DNA from: Jimgerdemannia flammicorona
Lineage: Eukaryota; Mucoromycota; Endogonomycetes; Endogonales; Endogonaceae
Assembly: GCA_003990745.1 (NCBI GenBank)
Contig: RBNI01000186.1
Location: 1-38,322, forward strand
Length of the DNA: 38,322 nucleotides
Direction: 5' to 3'
Part shown: positions 1 to 10,417 of the stretch, piece after piece
Layout: every line of letters starts with the position of its first letter
How positions within the stretch are numbered: the stretch's first letter is position 1
Translations under genes and position numbers: made by a program
The notes under the pieces: generated by a model
Seen by the model: only the letters and a program-made list of their open reading frames with translations
Told to the model about the DNA's origin: nothing
Database searches by the model: none

Positions 1-974
1 TTTGGCATATCGATAGTCAAAGTGAAACAGCTGAGATCACATTGGTGAAAACAAATATACTGTGGACTAATGATCTCATACTATTTCAACTTTCACACAT
101 GCCCTTCAATCGCTATCAGCTTTGCTTACATATATATACACCTTCCCTTCCTGTCCTAATTTGGTACCTGGCACCCAAAATCTGGTCTGCAAAATAAAGC
201 ACCGATATGCCCTTCTGCCCTATCTCCCACACCGGCTCGACCAAGCAACCATATCCCACCAGTGCCACTTCACTCAGGCCTTAAAGACCCTTTGTGCAAA
301 CTCCCATCCTGAGTCTCTACACCTCATCAAGCTTGATGCTGGCCACAATTAGCCACTACTATGAGCTCATGTACCGAAATTTCCCTTGCTCATTCTGAAC
401 AAAACCATGATAGATTGTAGCAGTCATGACAATGGAAAATTATTGAGAGAGATATTTCTGCTATACATCGTAATCATGTGGAGGCACAAAATAAATGCAA
501 ACAGCATGAGAATATCATGATCCATTGTCTTGAACAGGATACAAAAGATTACAAGAGCACCATGGATAGCAGCTCAATACAAGAACGAAAAATTGACAAG
601 TTGACATTCATCAGGAAATTAAAATGGCATTCTTTGCAGGGGTTTAGGGGGCTTCGCCAAATTGGGGGTAGTTCGAGAGTGCTGCAAAAACCCTATGCAA
701 AAAGGCCAGGAGGTTGTGTGGATAATGCGAAGGATCATTCCCCAAGGCCCTCTAGGTTCTGAGATTCGGTGGATTGTGGGAATTAGTGGATTCTGGGGAA
801 CTTGTGGATTCTGACAAAGATGTGCGAGTTCTGTCGAAACCTTGGCTAATTCATTTGTAGATTCTGGTTCTGGTTTCTGTACCCTCTTCATCACCCTTCC
901 CAAATATACTGATGCAGTGATTTATTCAAAATAAACAAGTGATGACATATGTAGTATGCAAAATGACGATTAAG
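1..974. other. Unassigned low-copy-looking stretch
   Basis: No gene can be supported. The longest open stretch (478-762, plus strand) has no motif I recognise and lacks a coding look downstream. Composition is less A/T-biased than the decayed repeats to the right, and several CpG sites remain around 640-900. It could be the remnant of an unidentified element. Confidence 0.4.
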
Positions 975-1650
975 CGCAGAATGGCTATGAATGGCAACTC
1001 AGCAGAATGGCGACTAAGTGCAGAATGACAATGAATGCAGAATGGCAATGAATGATGGCTTGGCACCGAAAAGTGATGTTTGAATATCAATGTGACGATC
1101 CTGGTTATTTTAAAAAAAAACATCATGTTAGAATTTGTGATTATCATGGTCAAATGGCTTCAGGCACACCAACCAAATAATATAAGAGTGGTCATATAGC
1201 ATCAGTCGCAGAGACGTTTGCCAACCAGATAATAAATAAAATAATCAGAATGGACATTCACCCCAGATAATAAAATAATAGAATAGTTATCAGCATCAGT
1301 CACTGAGGCATTCGCCAACTAGATAATAAATAAAATAAATAGAATGGCCATCAGGCTTCTGTTCACTGACCACATAATAAAAAATAGAATGGTCATCAGG
1401 GTTCAGTCACAGAGACATTCACCAAATGGATAATAAATAAAATAGTCATCAGGCTTCAGTCACAGAGACATTCACCAACTAATAATGAAATAAAATAAGT
1501 AGAATGGCCATAAGGCTTCAGTCACAGAGATATTCACCAACCAGATAAAATAATAGAATAGTCATCAGGCTTCAGTTACAGAGATGTTCACCAACTAGAT
1601 GACAAAATAAAATAAAATAGTTATAAGATATAGTCACAGAGGCTGATAGT
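975..1650. repeat. Minisatellite, ~60-bp units
   Basis: From about 1170 to 1650 a unit of roughly 45-65 bp recurs 8 to 9 times. Its core reads 'catcaggcttcagtcacag' followed by 'agacattcaccaac', an 'agataataaataaaata' tail and a 'agaatgg' start. Unit length varies mainly in the A/T tail. Just upstream (975-1055) a shorter imperfect repeat built on 'cagaatggc' and 'aatgaatg' precedes it. No reading frame runs through the array. The copies differ by scattered substitutions, so the array is not recent. Confidence 0.8.
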
Positions 1651-2858
1651 TCAAAAACTCACCCTACACTATAGCTGCCTACAAGACCTGATTGGTGAAG
1701 CTTATACTACCAGATGCTGGGACAGAGTTGGCTGTCTGACTGTTAATTATTATATATGGGACTGCAGCCTGGTTGGTCTTCTGTGCCTTAGTCATGACTG
1801 TAGTATAAAGAGCTATAATGGTAGTAGGCAGCAGACCTGGCCACCTCTTGGGCCTGGGTCTATATCTGGATATGGGCATGTATCTAGAGATGAGTCTATA
1901 TCTGCTGGGTGATCTGCTGACTCTGATTCACCTACTGTGAGTTGCTGGGTAACTTGCATATTTATCTACTATAAGTTCTACTGAGTGGTTGTATATTCTG
2001 CTATATAAACTACTCATTCTCACACATTGTATTCAGCCATATTTGCTGAGGAAAGAGGATGCTATATATTGGCTATATCTGAGCTAGTATAAAGTTAATG
2101 ATATGATATTATAGTGCTGGAAGGCAATAGAGATACTAGAGTTAGTAATATTAGAAATGGAGGTGTTTGGAAATATAGTAATAAGGACCAGGTCTCTGAT
2201 CATATTAGCTAGATTTATATATTATTAGGAGATATAAGAAGATATCAATGAGGAAATATATAAGTATACAATCTTCAAGTTATCAAAATTATATATCACT
2301 CTCAGAACTAATTTAGAAATCACATGTAAGATTATAAAGCTGAGTCAAACTAGCATTATAGATCACAAAGCTGGGTCAACTCAAAGTAATAGAATATAAG
2401 ATTTATAAAAACAGAATCTTACCAATTAGGACCAAAAGCATATATACTAAATATATAAATATATCAAAATGGTGAACTACAACAAACCAAACAAACAACC
2501 AAAACTCTTGAACATATACCAAATATGATTACTGAAATCTATAACTGTATCTATACTAATATTTAGAATATCATTGTCAATCAAGTTACAGCTCTTCTAC
2601 CACTTCTGAATATATATAGTCTAACACTCCTCTATTTCATAAAAGCCCAATAGAATGCCCTAAATATGCTTAGTGAGGTCCACTGAATCAGACAAATCTC
2701 AAGCTATTATCAGATTGGCTATTTTCTAAAAGATATGATTAGCTATCATTATTATATAGATATTCCTGAAATGTCTCAATACCAGAAACTCATGGCTTGT
2801 AAATACCAAGAACTCTTCTATAAGTACAGTACCTTTATTTTCCACCTTTGAGTTACTA
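1651..2858. other. Unassigned A/T-rich degenerate sequence
   Basis: Rich in TATA-type words with frequent stops in all frames. A minus-strand open stretch near 1679-1900 is Arg/Ser/Pro-rich, but I cannot tie it to a family. Probably a decayed repeat. Confidence 0.4.
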
Positions 2859-2875
2859 ATGCTGAACTGGTTGCT
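2859..2875. repeat. 17-bp target-site duplication, left copy
   Basis: The sequence atgctgaactggttgct here is repeated exactly at 3290-3306. The two copies bracket a 414-bp segment that begins with a T tract, as expected for a retroposon inserted in minus orientation. Confidence 0.85.
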
Positions 2876-3289
2876 TTTTTTTTTTTTTTTTTTAACAGAC
2901 TCAATATCCTACAGATTTTTATTTGAAGAGAACCTAAGCTATATAGGCCAAAACTCTCCCCCACCACCCATCAAGCACTGCTCCCCCATTAACTTAGACT
3001 AGCTATTGTCCAGCAGCTCAACTATGTCAGATGCAGCAGGACCTATATTGGTCTGTACCTCATTCTATACACAATGCTCTCCCTATCACCAGGGGGAACT
3101 CAGCCATATGCCAATGACTGAAATCACATGCCCAAGACCCCAATATATATATAAGGCCACACTCGAGCTGAATAGAATAGCCCCTGCTACTCCAAGAAGA
3201 GTGACAGATAAAGAAAAACTCTTATCAAAGTACATCATAGTAGGTAGAGCCTGGTTCTCCTAGTTGAGGTAAGTAAAGAACTTACACAT
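2876..3289 (-). pseudogene. Retroposed insert, likely processed pseudogene
   Basis: Seen directly: a T tract at 2875-2893 (19 T, the first shared with the flanking repeat), read as a poly(A) tail on the minus strand. An AATAAA-type signal lies about 20-30 nt before that tail, and perfect 17-bp direct repeats flank the segment. On the minus strand one frame starts with ATG at 3289 and runs to about 2944 with only TAG/TGA interruptions. It contains a hydrophobic stretch around LLGVAGAILFSSSVAL and, further on, NIGPAASDIVELLDN. The stops fit C-to-T change at Gln/Arg codons. I do not recognise the protein; it may be a 5'-truncated copy of a host mRNA. A SINE is the alternative, but I see no tRNA-like boxes A and B. 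Confidence 0.65.
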
Positions 3290-3306
3290 ATGCTGAACTG
3301 GTTGCT
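3290..3306. repeat. 17-bp target-site duplication, right copy
   Basis: Exact partner of 2859-2875. Together they define the insertion boundaries of the minus-strand retroposon. Confidence 0.85.
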
Positions 3307-4654
3307 ACTCATTCCAACAGCCAAATCAATGATATGGTATAAGAACATAACTACAAGTATATTGAGAATAACTAAACTATAGATAGATCCTTCCTATATC
3401 CAAATGACTACATCCTGTAAATACCCCAAGTTGGATATATCATAAAGGATATCTATAATATAATTAGTTCAAAAATGATAAAGCAGAAGATAATAATCCC
3501 TCTGATACTGACATGACCTCTAGCTAAGGATCTATACCAACCCTGATCACTCTGCTAATCTTGCTGATAAACTTACAATAGTTCATAACCACCTATGAGA
3601 TCTATTGGGATAATGACTAGTGGAATAAGTACCAATCTATATTTATACCTAATTACTTCAATTAAAATGAAGAGCCTGGAGAATATAATATATATCTTCA
3701 GACAACCCTTAGGATTAAACCAACAACCCTATCTCCTGAGTATGAGCAAAATGAATCAAAGCAACCAATATACTATAACTCTACAACATATAGCACTGTA
3801 ACCTATTAAAGGTATGTAGATAGTAAATCTGATGAAAGTAAAGATGATATACCTCTCATTCTCTTACTGATATCCAATCTAGTATATAAGACAGATGATA
3901 TTATCTTATGAGATAGTAATATGGTTCTAACCTATTACTATATAAATAAACACTCTTCTTAGACAACTACTTTATCAGAGATGCTGTCATCAATAGAGAT
4001 CTCTTTGAAGAATATCCAGATAGCCTCTCATTAGTAAAAATACCTACTCTCCCAAATCTCAGAAACTCAGATGAAAACTTAGACAAGAATAACCCAGAAC
4101 TCAAAAATACTTTCTCATACAAATATCCCTTCACACACTACTTCTAGTATAACAATATCATGAATAGCAAATAAATCTATTTAACAATCCACAAATCACT
4201 CTTAAGTAAATCTGTCCTATATTAGGTCTCACTCCTAACTAGATTCTGAAATTTCCTAATTAGATATTGTCTATAGTGATATACTGATTCAACTAAGCTG
4301 GCCTTAATTTCTTGAACTTTCTGAAATATGGAAATTCTGAATATTGTAAATAAGTTCAAAAAAGGACTTTGTTTGAGACATCAATCTAATCTTAAAATCA
4401 ATAATCATAGAAAATATACTCTATATGAAATTGATCTTGACCTTAAGAAAACTGGATTCCAGAATATTCAGAACTTCTAGAAAACCCTTCCAGAACTATA
4501 TAATGGTACTCTAATAAAGTAACTTACTTATAAAATATTAATGAGAGATATGGCTCAACTATCTTAGAGAATTAAGTGACCTTATAACTATTGAGATAGT
4601 CTTTTCAGTCTCTATTTAAAATAGATAAGGATGAATATTTAAGTTTAAATATTA
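3307..4654. other. Unassigned degenerate sequence
   Basis: Stops are dense in all frames, and no conserved motif is visible on either strand. The sequence is rich in CTATA and TATA words, consistent with an old mutated repeat. It directly abuts the 5' LTR of the Ty3 element. Confidence 0.4.
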
Positions 4655-5847
4655 TGACAAACCATGAAATGTAGCAATCTCAAAACCTAACTAGGTGACA
4701 TGAACATTAGCATAGCATAGTAACTAGTAACCATTGCTGTGGAAAAATGTATAAATAATCAGATAGCCAAAGAAGGAAATAATGTAAACAATGACTGTCC
4801 CCTGGACAGTGGCTGTCCACCGGACAGTGGCTATCCACCCAAAACACACCATAAATAGCAGATCTATAGTTAGCCAGATAGCAACCAGATAGCAACCACA
4901 ATATATAAATTACCCCAGAGACAAGAGTGAATAAACCTCAGTCCAAAATTGAAGCAAAAGACAAGTCTGCCTACCACACTTTGAGAGGAACTCTACAGCC
5001 ACTGCTAGGAGATTGTGAGCTTATTTCCCAACTCTGGTCGACTTTCCAATATAAAAAATGAGTTTGTTTTTGGTATGCTTGCCAGATAAGCCTGAAGATT
5101 TGCCACCCAAGTTCAAGGAAGAACTTCACTGCCTTTTGAGTAATCTGCCACTTAAGGAATAAGCTACTGTTTCCAAGTTATCCACATTCCCAGTCGAAGC
5201 CACCAATTCAGGAAGAATCCACACTATCGTATTCCTAGTTGAAGCTGCTGATTCAGGAAGAATCTGTGCCACCTGAGTTATTTCCCGGAAGCCTGCCAAT
5301 TCCAGAGTATCTGCATCATCCACCATTTTCTAGTCATCCGTATTCCCAGAAGAGCCTGATTCGCACCATCTGAGTTATCCATTGTTCCCAGTGAGCTTGG
5401 TATAGAAGAAACCACACCAGTATAATTCCCAGTGAGCCAAATCGAGTTGTCCACCAAATCTGCATAAGGAGAACCACTAAATTGCCAGACCATCACACAC
5501 AAGGAGATTGTTGCGCTACATAAGAGATCATCATGCCAGAAATCGCATACTTTTGGAGATTGCCTTACTACACAAAATTGTGGCATTCTCAGTTGACCTG
5601 AATAAGGAACCTGCTCATGCTATACACAAATTGACCACTACCCAAGAAGGAAACTGCTCATACAAAACCACCGCTATACCCAAGAACCTGTCCCAGAAAG
5701 GAAACCACTCACACAGTATCCAGATCTTGACTATTATACTGCTAAACATTAAGAACATTTTGTTGCTTTTGACAAAGTAACTGGGGGCTCAAGCCAAACT
5801 ACCTCAACCACCTTGTAATTTGCCTCCATTGAGCCAGGCACATTACA
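4655..5847 (+). repeat. Ty3 element 5' LTR
   Basis: 1,193 bp, TG...CA bounded. It aligns throughout with 13410-14649. Differences are mostly C/T and G/A, and this copy has lost many CpG sites that the 3' LTR keeps (for example near 5155-5300 versus 13950-14100). It holds three 18-bp hairpin units where the 3' LTR has five. A possible polyadenylation signal AATAAA is at 4930-4935. Confidence 0.9.
4786..4839 (+). promoter_or_regulatory. LTR tandem hairpin units, 3 copies
   Basis: Three 18-bp units of the type ggacagtggctgtccacc. Each middle unit is self-complementary: GGACAG and CTGTCC arms around TGG. It lies just upstream of an A/T-rich cataaata/tataaatt region in the presumed U3 part of the LTR. 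A role as a protein-binding site or enhancer is inferred from position only. Confidence 0.6.
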
Positions 5848-5849
5848 TT

Positions 5850-5865
5850 TGGGGGCTCAACTGGG
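5850..5865 (+). other. Primer-binding site candidate
   Basis: tgggggctcaactggg starts two bases after the LTR end. It begins with TGG, as expected for pairing with the CCA end of a tRNA. The tRNA species was not identified. Confidence 0.6.
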
Positions 5866-5895
5866 AAGATTTCAAATCAACGTGACATTTCAGCT

Positions 5896-7465
5896 CACAA
5901 GAACCTACAGTCAAACTGGATATATTTGATATAATACCAACCTCTGCCACTACAGGAGAATCAGTTATCACCAGCATCTGGACAGAAAGAGAAGTAATCA
6001 CATCAAGACTTGCCAACTACTCAGCATCAGAAGGTTCCCAACCAGAAGGCAGTACAGCTCAAAATCCCCAACTAGATCAACCAGAGAATACAGGTAGTCC
6101 TGCTAGAGATTTCAAAGAACTTACACAAGAACTAGAAGATTTCATTACATGAACCTGAGACCTTACAGCCAGATGCTCCATATCAGTTCCACTAATTTCA
6201 CCAATAGAACCTTTACCACAACCCCTTGCAGAGTTGGAAGTAGCTCCTATAAGAATACCTAGACTTATTCCACTCCATCCAAGGTCCAGAACACCATCTT
6301 CAAGATATCCAAGCATCCTCACCTCCAGTAACAGCTCAGAAAGCAAATCAGAATCAGAATCTGAACCTGAACCAGAATCAGAAGAAAGTGATAAAGAAAT
6401 GGCCACCAAATTGCCAACCTTTGCAGGATACCCAGAAGAAGACCCTAGAGAATTCCTTGATGGAATTGAAGGAATCACAGCCTTGAGAAATCTTTCAGAT
6501 GAAAGAAAAAACGCCATCTATATATAAGGCCCTGCTCAGAGAACCAGCCAGAGGAATTTTCCACCAAACAGCAAGGAACCCAGATTCAGAACTGGCAAGA
6601 CAGATATAAGCAGCAATGTCTTATGAGCTAGAATATGAAGCCATGGTCCACTGGCTCATTGAAAAGTATGTAGGAAATGAAACCCACCACAAGGCCCAAG
6701 AATCCATCAAGGGGATGAAGATAAATCTTGGAGAATTACCTAGGGCCTTCTTCACAAGAATCCAGAAGAGAATGCATGCTGCTGGGTTCAATGCTACCAA
6801 CCAGGACATCATAGGCCCAATGACCTTCATGAATAGAATTCCCCCAAACATTGCCCAGCATATCTGCACCCTAGACATCAGAAGGTCCAAAGAGTAAGTA
6901 GATGCAGCCCAAGGATTCTTCAACTCAGACAAGGAACTACTTGGAGTGATCATGATAAGAAAGAAGATAAAGAAGACATCCTGGTCAAAGCCCTATAGGG
7001 ACTCCTTCAAGGACAAGAAAGATCTGAAGAAAGAAGGCCAGCCAAGGAAGAAAAGAAGGACAGAAGTGAAATCCAAGACCTTAGTTCCAAGTAGGACTGA
7101 TTGGTTGGACAGATTGAAAAACTCACCATATGTGAAAATCAGAGCTACCAAGACAACAGAGGATACCCACCACAGAGGAGCCAAGGTTATCCATCAAGAG
7201 ATAACAGAAATTACCAGCAAAGAGAAAGATGGTACTCTGTCCAAGACAGAACCCAAGTCCAATGCTTCTACTGTGGATAATTCAGACACTATGCTACTGA
7301 ATATGACAACAAAAGAAGTGACTGAAGGGACTCAGAACCACCAAACCGAAGAAATGACACTGAGTACAAGAAGACTGAAGCCCATCCTGTGGAAGATTTC
7401 GAGGAAGTAAGCAACAGCAAAGACTATAGTGACCTAGACTTGTACCCTACCAAGATCACCTCCCA
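5896..7465 (+). pseudogene. Ty3 gag (capsid and nucleocapsid), frameshifted
   Basis: Encodes the structural Gag region. Reading passes through three segments: about 5896-6526, then 6527-7115 in the next frame, then 7120-7465 back in the first frame. The first part is Ser/Glu/Pro-rich (SESKSESESEPEPESEESDK) and leads into a capsid-like region at 6400-6890 (YPEEDPREFLDGIEGI, then LEYEAMVHWLIEKYVGN). The nucleocapsid part has one zinc knuckle at 7263-7310, QCFYCG then FRHYATEY, in which the last Cys is Tyr and a TAA falls inside the motif. Further TGA codons at 6150 and 6156 interrupt the first part. No clear start Met remains. A basic Lys/Arg-rich stretch at 6950-7080 fits RNA binding. Confidence 0.75.
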
Positions 7466-7473
7466 AAAAAAAA
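7465..7473 (+). other. A9 run at gag-to-pol frame change
   Basis: The frame carrying the zinc knuckle passes into the frame carrying the protease somewhere around this run of nine A (with a further A6 at 7493-7498). It could be a site of programmed +1 shift or simply a decay indel. The sequence alone cannot tell. Confidence 0.35.
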
Positions 7474-8875
7474 CTAACCCTTTACCCAGCAGAAAAAAGA
7501 AAGAGACCTGTGGGAAGGCCATCCAGGAACATTAGCAGAAGAATCATTCTAGAAGAAGATGAAGAATATGAGGAGGAACAAGTAGAAATACCTCCCTGAA
7601 CCCCCTCACCTTTTGTCTCTGAGACAAATGAGTTGCCACCAGAGGATGAAGAAATGGAACAAAAAGAATGGGAATCTGTTACCCCAAAGCCCAAGAAAAA
7701 GTACACTCCAAAGACTGTGCCTAGAGACATCTACAATGAAGTCTGGCAGAAGATCCAAGAGGCCAAGATAGAAGTCCCTCTCCTGCAGTTCCTGCAACTG
7801 ACACCAGCTGGAGTCCAAAACAAATTGCTGAGAACCACCAGGTCTAGCACTGGCCAAGTCCCAATCCCACAGTAAGAACCAGCTCCCATCCCTGTCCAGG
7901 CAGCTGAAAGATATGTCAGCACTTACCTATATGGAGACATTGGAGGACAAAAGGCGAAGATCCTCATAGACACAGGAGCAGCTGTCTGTATCATTGCCAA
8001 ACAGTTCCTGGACACCCTCCAATGGCCCATTGATAGACCATCCAACCTCAGCATCATAGTAGCAGATGGAGCCTGAACTCAACCCCTTAGAGAAGTATAA
8101 AATATCACCATCTCCCTTGGACACATTCAGTTCTCCATCCCTAAAGCTGTTGTCACTGAAGCTGTCACCTATAACAGGATTCTCAGCAACAACTGGATGA
8201 AGGAAATGAATGCAGTTGTTGATATTGGCCAACAAGTACTCAAGTTTGACTACCAAGGCAAGAAGTACAGAGTTAAGGTAACCAGCTATGAGCAATCAAA
8301 GAAGAAGAAGAAGGTCACTATTCAGGAAGAATATGCCAGCAATGAGGAGTCTACTACAGAAGTAGAAGAAGAATCTGAAGACAGAAATGATCCCAGACTC
8401 AATCCCTGAATTAATCTGGTGGATGACAGACCAGAAGATAATGTGTGGGCCAAGAATACCATCCCTATCACCATTGGAGCTATTGCAGGAGAAGCCAAAG
8501 AATGCTCTACCTATCTCAAGAGAAACAAGTGTCCCAAGAATTCCTCCAAGATTATAGGAATAAGGAAATCACCTGGCACACCCTGCTCAGAGTGCAGAAG
8601 GAAGAAGAAGAAATGCAAACATATTCTAGAAACACCTGCAACCAAAGCTGCAGAAGTACAAGCAATTTGGGGTCAAGAATCATCCAAGGGAGAAGAAACT
8701 TCTGACCAAGAAGTTCCTGAATAAGAGGCACCTGAAGAAGAAGAGGTCCCTGAACTCATTCCCTGGGATGATCCTTGCTGGACACTATCTGAAGATGATG
8801 ACCCTTGGAATAATGAAGAAGGATCCAGTACAATCACCATTATCCCTAAGAAAGAAACTTAGCAAGAGAAGGCTT
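7474..8875 (+). pseudogene. Ty3 pol: aspartic protease and linker
   Basis: Start of the Pol region. Pro/Glu/Lys-rich lead-in at 7480-7860 (TPKPKKKYTPKTVPRDIYNE), then a retropepsin domain at about 7900-8280. Its active site ILIDTGAAVCII has the DTGA core at 7969-7980; RILSNNWMKEM near 8170-8207 corresponds to the C-terminal protease strand. Stops at 7873, about 8074 and 8098 (TAA, TGA, TAA) interrupt it. After the protease comes a charged linker with an unusual CSECRRKKKKCK cluster (8584-8619) and an acidic Trp-containing stretch at 8750-8850. The same frame continues toward the dUTPase, implying one long Pol polyprotein. Confidence 0.8.
8584..8619 (+). other. CX2CX6C basic cluster in Pol linker
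   Basis: Cys codons at 8584, 8593 and 8614 with Arg-Arg-Lys4 between the last two. This is the spacing and charge of the first half of a fungal Zn(II)2Cys6 cluster. The second half (CX2CX6-8C) is not visible downstream, so a true binuclear zinc cluster is not supported. Confidence 0.5.
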
Positions 8876-8889
8876 TTCGACTAGGAAGA

Positions 8890-8952
8890 TGTCCACATCA
8901 AATGATCTTTTACTCTCCCCAAGACTACTGCTATCAGTGTCATCTGTTAGAC
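8890..8952 (+). other. CPxH...CX2CH motif in Pol linker
   Basis: In the Pol frame, RCPHQMIFYSPQDYCYQCHL gives Cys/His pairs (CPxH, then CYQCH) spaced like a small zinc-ribbon or treble-clef finger. The function is unknown. Confidence 0.4.
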
Positions 8953-9339
8953 CAACAAGAAAGACAGAGACCCCAGAAACCAGAACCTCCAACTACACTT
9001 GTACAGTCAACCACCTTTCAAGAAGTTACCACAAGGTTATAAAGTCAATTCAGAGGGCAAGACTTCTTTACCCAGACAGAAATATATCTCTTGTCTACTC
9101 TTCCACCCACCTATGATGAAAATGGATACCATTTCCCAAGATGACAAGAGATCAATAATCAGAAACATCATTTCTGAGCAATCGGATATTGCAACCATGG
9201 AAGATACCCAGATTGCTGAGACTGCAGGCATCAGAAGATCCATCTCAGTCATGACATTGCAGTCCACACCTTGAAGAGAGGAGACTGAAGCCAGATCCAA
9301 AAAAGCCAAACCAAAAAGTCCAAAAGAAGAACCCTCAAG

Positions 9340-9985
9340 ATCTATGATTTAGGTGAAGATATCTTGGCTCTCATTAGACATGCAACTTACTAAGAATGGG
9401 CAGAAGATGCCACCAACTTCATGGAAGCCCTGGACCCTATAGGAAGAAGAGAAATCCACTATCTCTGAGACCCCTCTACTGGAGCCAGATGGCCACACCT
9501 TAACCTTAAAGCTTAGAGACTCTCCACTAGTGGAGCCTCAGCCTTAGAAAAGCCTGAACTTAGCAAGAATATTGCCCAGTATGCTCTGCTGCACCCTAAG
9601 GCCAAACCCCTGACCAAGGCCCACCCAGAGGATATAGGATATGATCTTCACAGCCTGGAGGACCAATCCATCAAGTCTGGAAAAACCTTCATGATCAGAA
9701 CTAGATTAGCTATGCAGCCACCCCAAGGATCTTATATCCAACTGACCTCAAGGTCCAGACTTGCCAGACAAGGAATAACTGTGGGAGGAGGAACTATTGA
9801 CCCAGGATATATGGGTGAAATCAAGGTCATCCTATACAACAGCAGTATAGAATGGCACCAAATCATTACAGGACAGAAGATTGCCCAAGCAGTCTTCATG
9901 AAGATCAAAACTCCACAATTGGAAGAAGTCTCTGAACTAATTGAAGGAACAAGATAAGCCAAAGGATTTAGAAGTTCAGACAGAA
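9340..9985 (+). pseudogene. Ty3 pol: dUTPase domain
   Basis: dUTPases hydrolyse dUTP to dUMP and keep uracil out of DNA; retroelement forms act during cDNA synthesis. All five conserved trimeric-dUTPase motifs occur in order in one frame: I, IGYDLHS (9634-9654); II, SRSRLA (9748-9765, usually RSGLA); III, GTIDPGYMGEIKVILYN (9790-9840) with the catalytic Asp (9799) and Tyr (9808); IV, GQKIAQAV (9871-9894); V, KGFRSSD (9961-9981, usually GFGST/S). A TAA at 9955-9957 separates motifs IV and V, and an Arg replaces Gly in motifs II and V, each explicable by G-to-A change. The same frame extends upstream from about 9340 through an unrecognised ~80-residue stretch (GEDILALIRHATY, then NFMEALDPIGRREIHY). 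It is placed between protease and RT, unlike betaretroviruses (upstream of protease) or non-primate lentiviruses (between RNase H and integrase). Confidence 0.88.
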
Positions 9986-10049
9986 AGGAAGTACACCTCC
10001 TTCAAGTTAACCACCTCAAAAGGAATGTCCCTCAGCAAGTGTACCAGCA

Positions 10050-10372
10050 ACCAGTTAGACTGCATAAGAATTTATCCTGGAGCCCGGAGAACAAACAACC
10101 TTTGAGGTCTTTGCACCACTCGACCCCAGGAAACTTTTCTTTGAACCCAAGGAAGATATTCCCCATCTAGATATAGAAGGATACACATTCTCTGACAAGA
10201 TGAACCCAGTACATTCCTGAGCAACCAACCAAAGCTGGGAAACCATCATTTTGCTGAAAGGAACCATCATAGGACACCTGGTACCTTTTCTTAATCGAAC
10301 TCATAGAGAAGTTTATGAACTAAACCTATCGGGAAATGGCAAAAGGTCCCAGAAGAAAGGAAAGACCCCTCT
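10050..10372 (+). pseudogene. Ty3 pol: unassigned segment before RT
   Basis: After the dUTPase the coding signal moves to another frame (about 10056-10370) and reads as a beta-strand-like region: EFILEPGEQTTFEVFAPLDP, then KLFFEPKEDIPHLDIEG, WETIILLKGTIIGHLVPF and RTHREVYELNLSG. One TGA (near 10218) and one TAA (near 10062) interrupt it. It is not RT, protease or dUTPase. I do not recognise the family; it could be a spacer domain or a second structural fold tied to the dUTPase. Confidence 0.5.
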
Positions 10373-10417
10373 GCGACCCAGGAGTCAGTAAAGCCTTCCA
10401 CCAATATTGGAGAAGAA

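Noticed and set aside
3006..3263. 85-codon plus-strand open frame
   Set aside because: The poly(A) signal, tail and target duplications show that the insert's sense strand is minus; the plus frame is a shadow.
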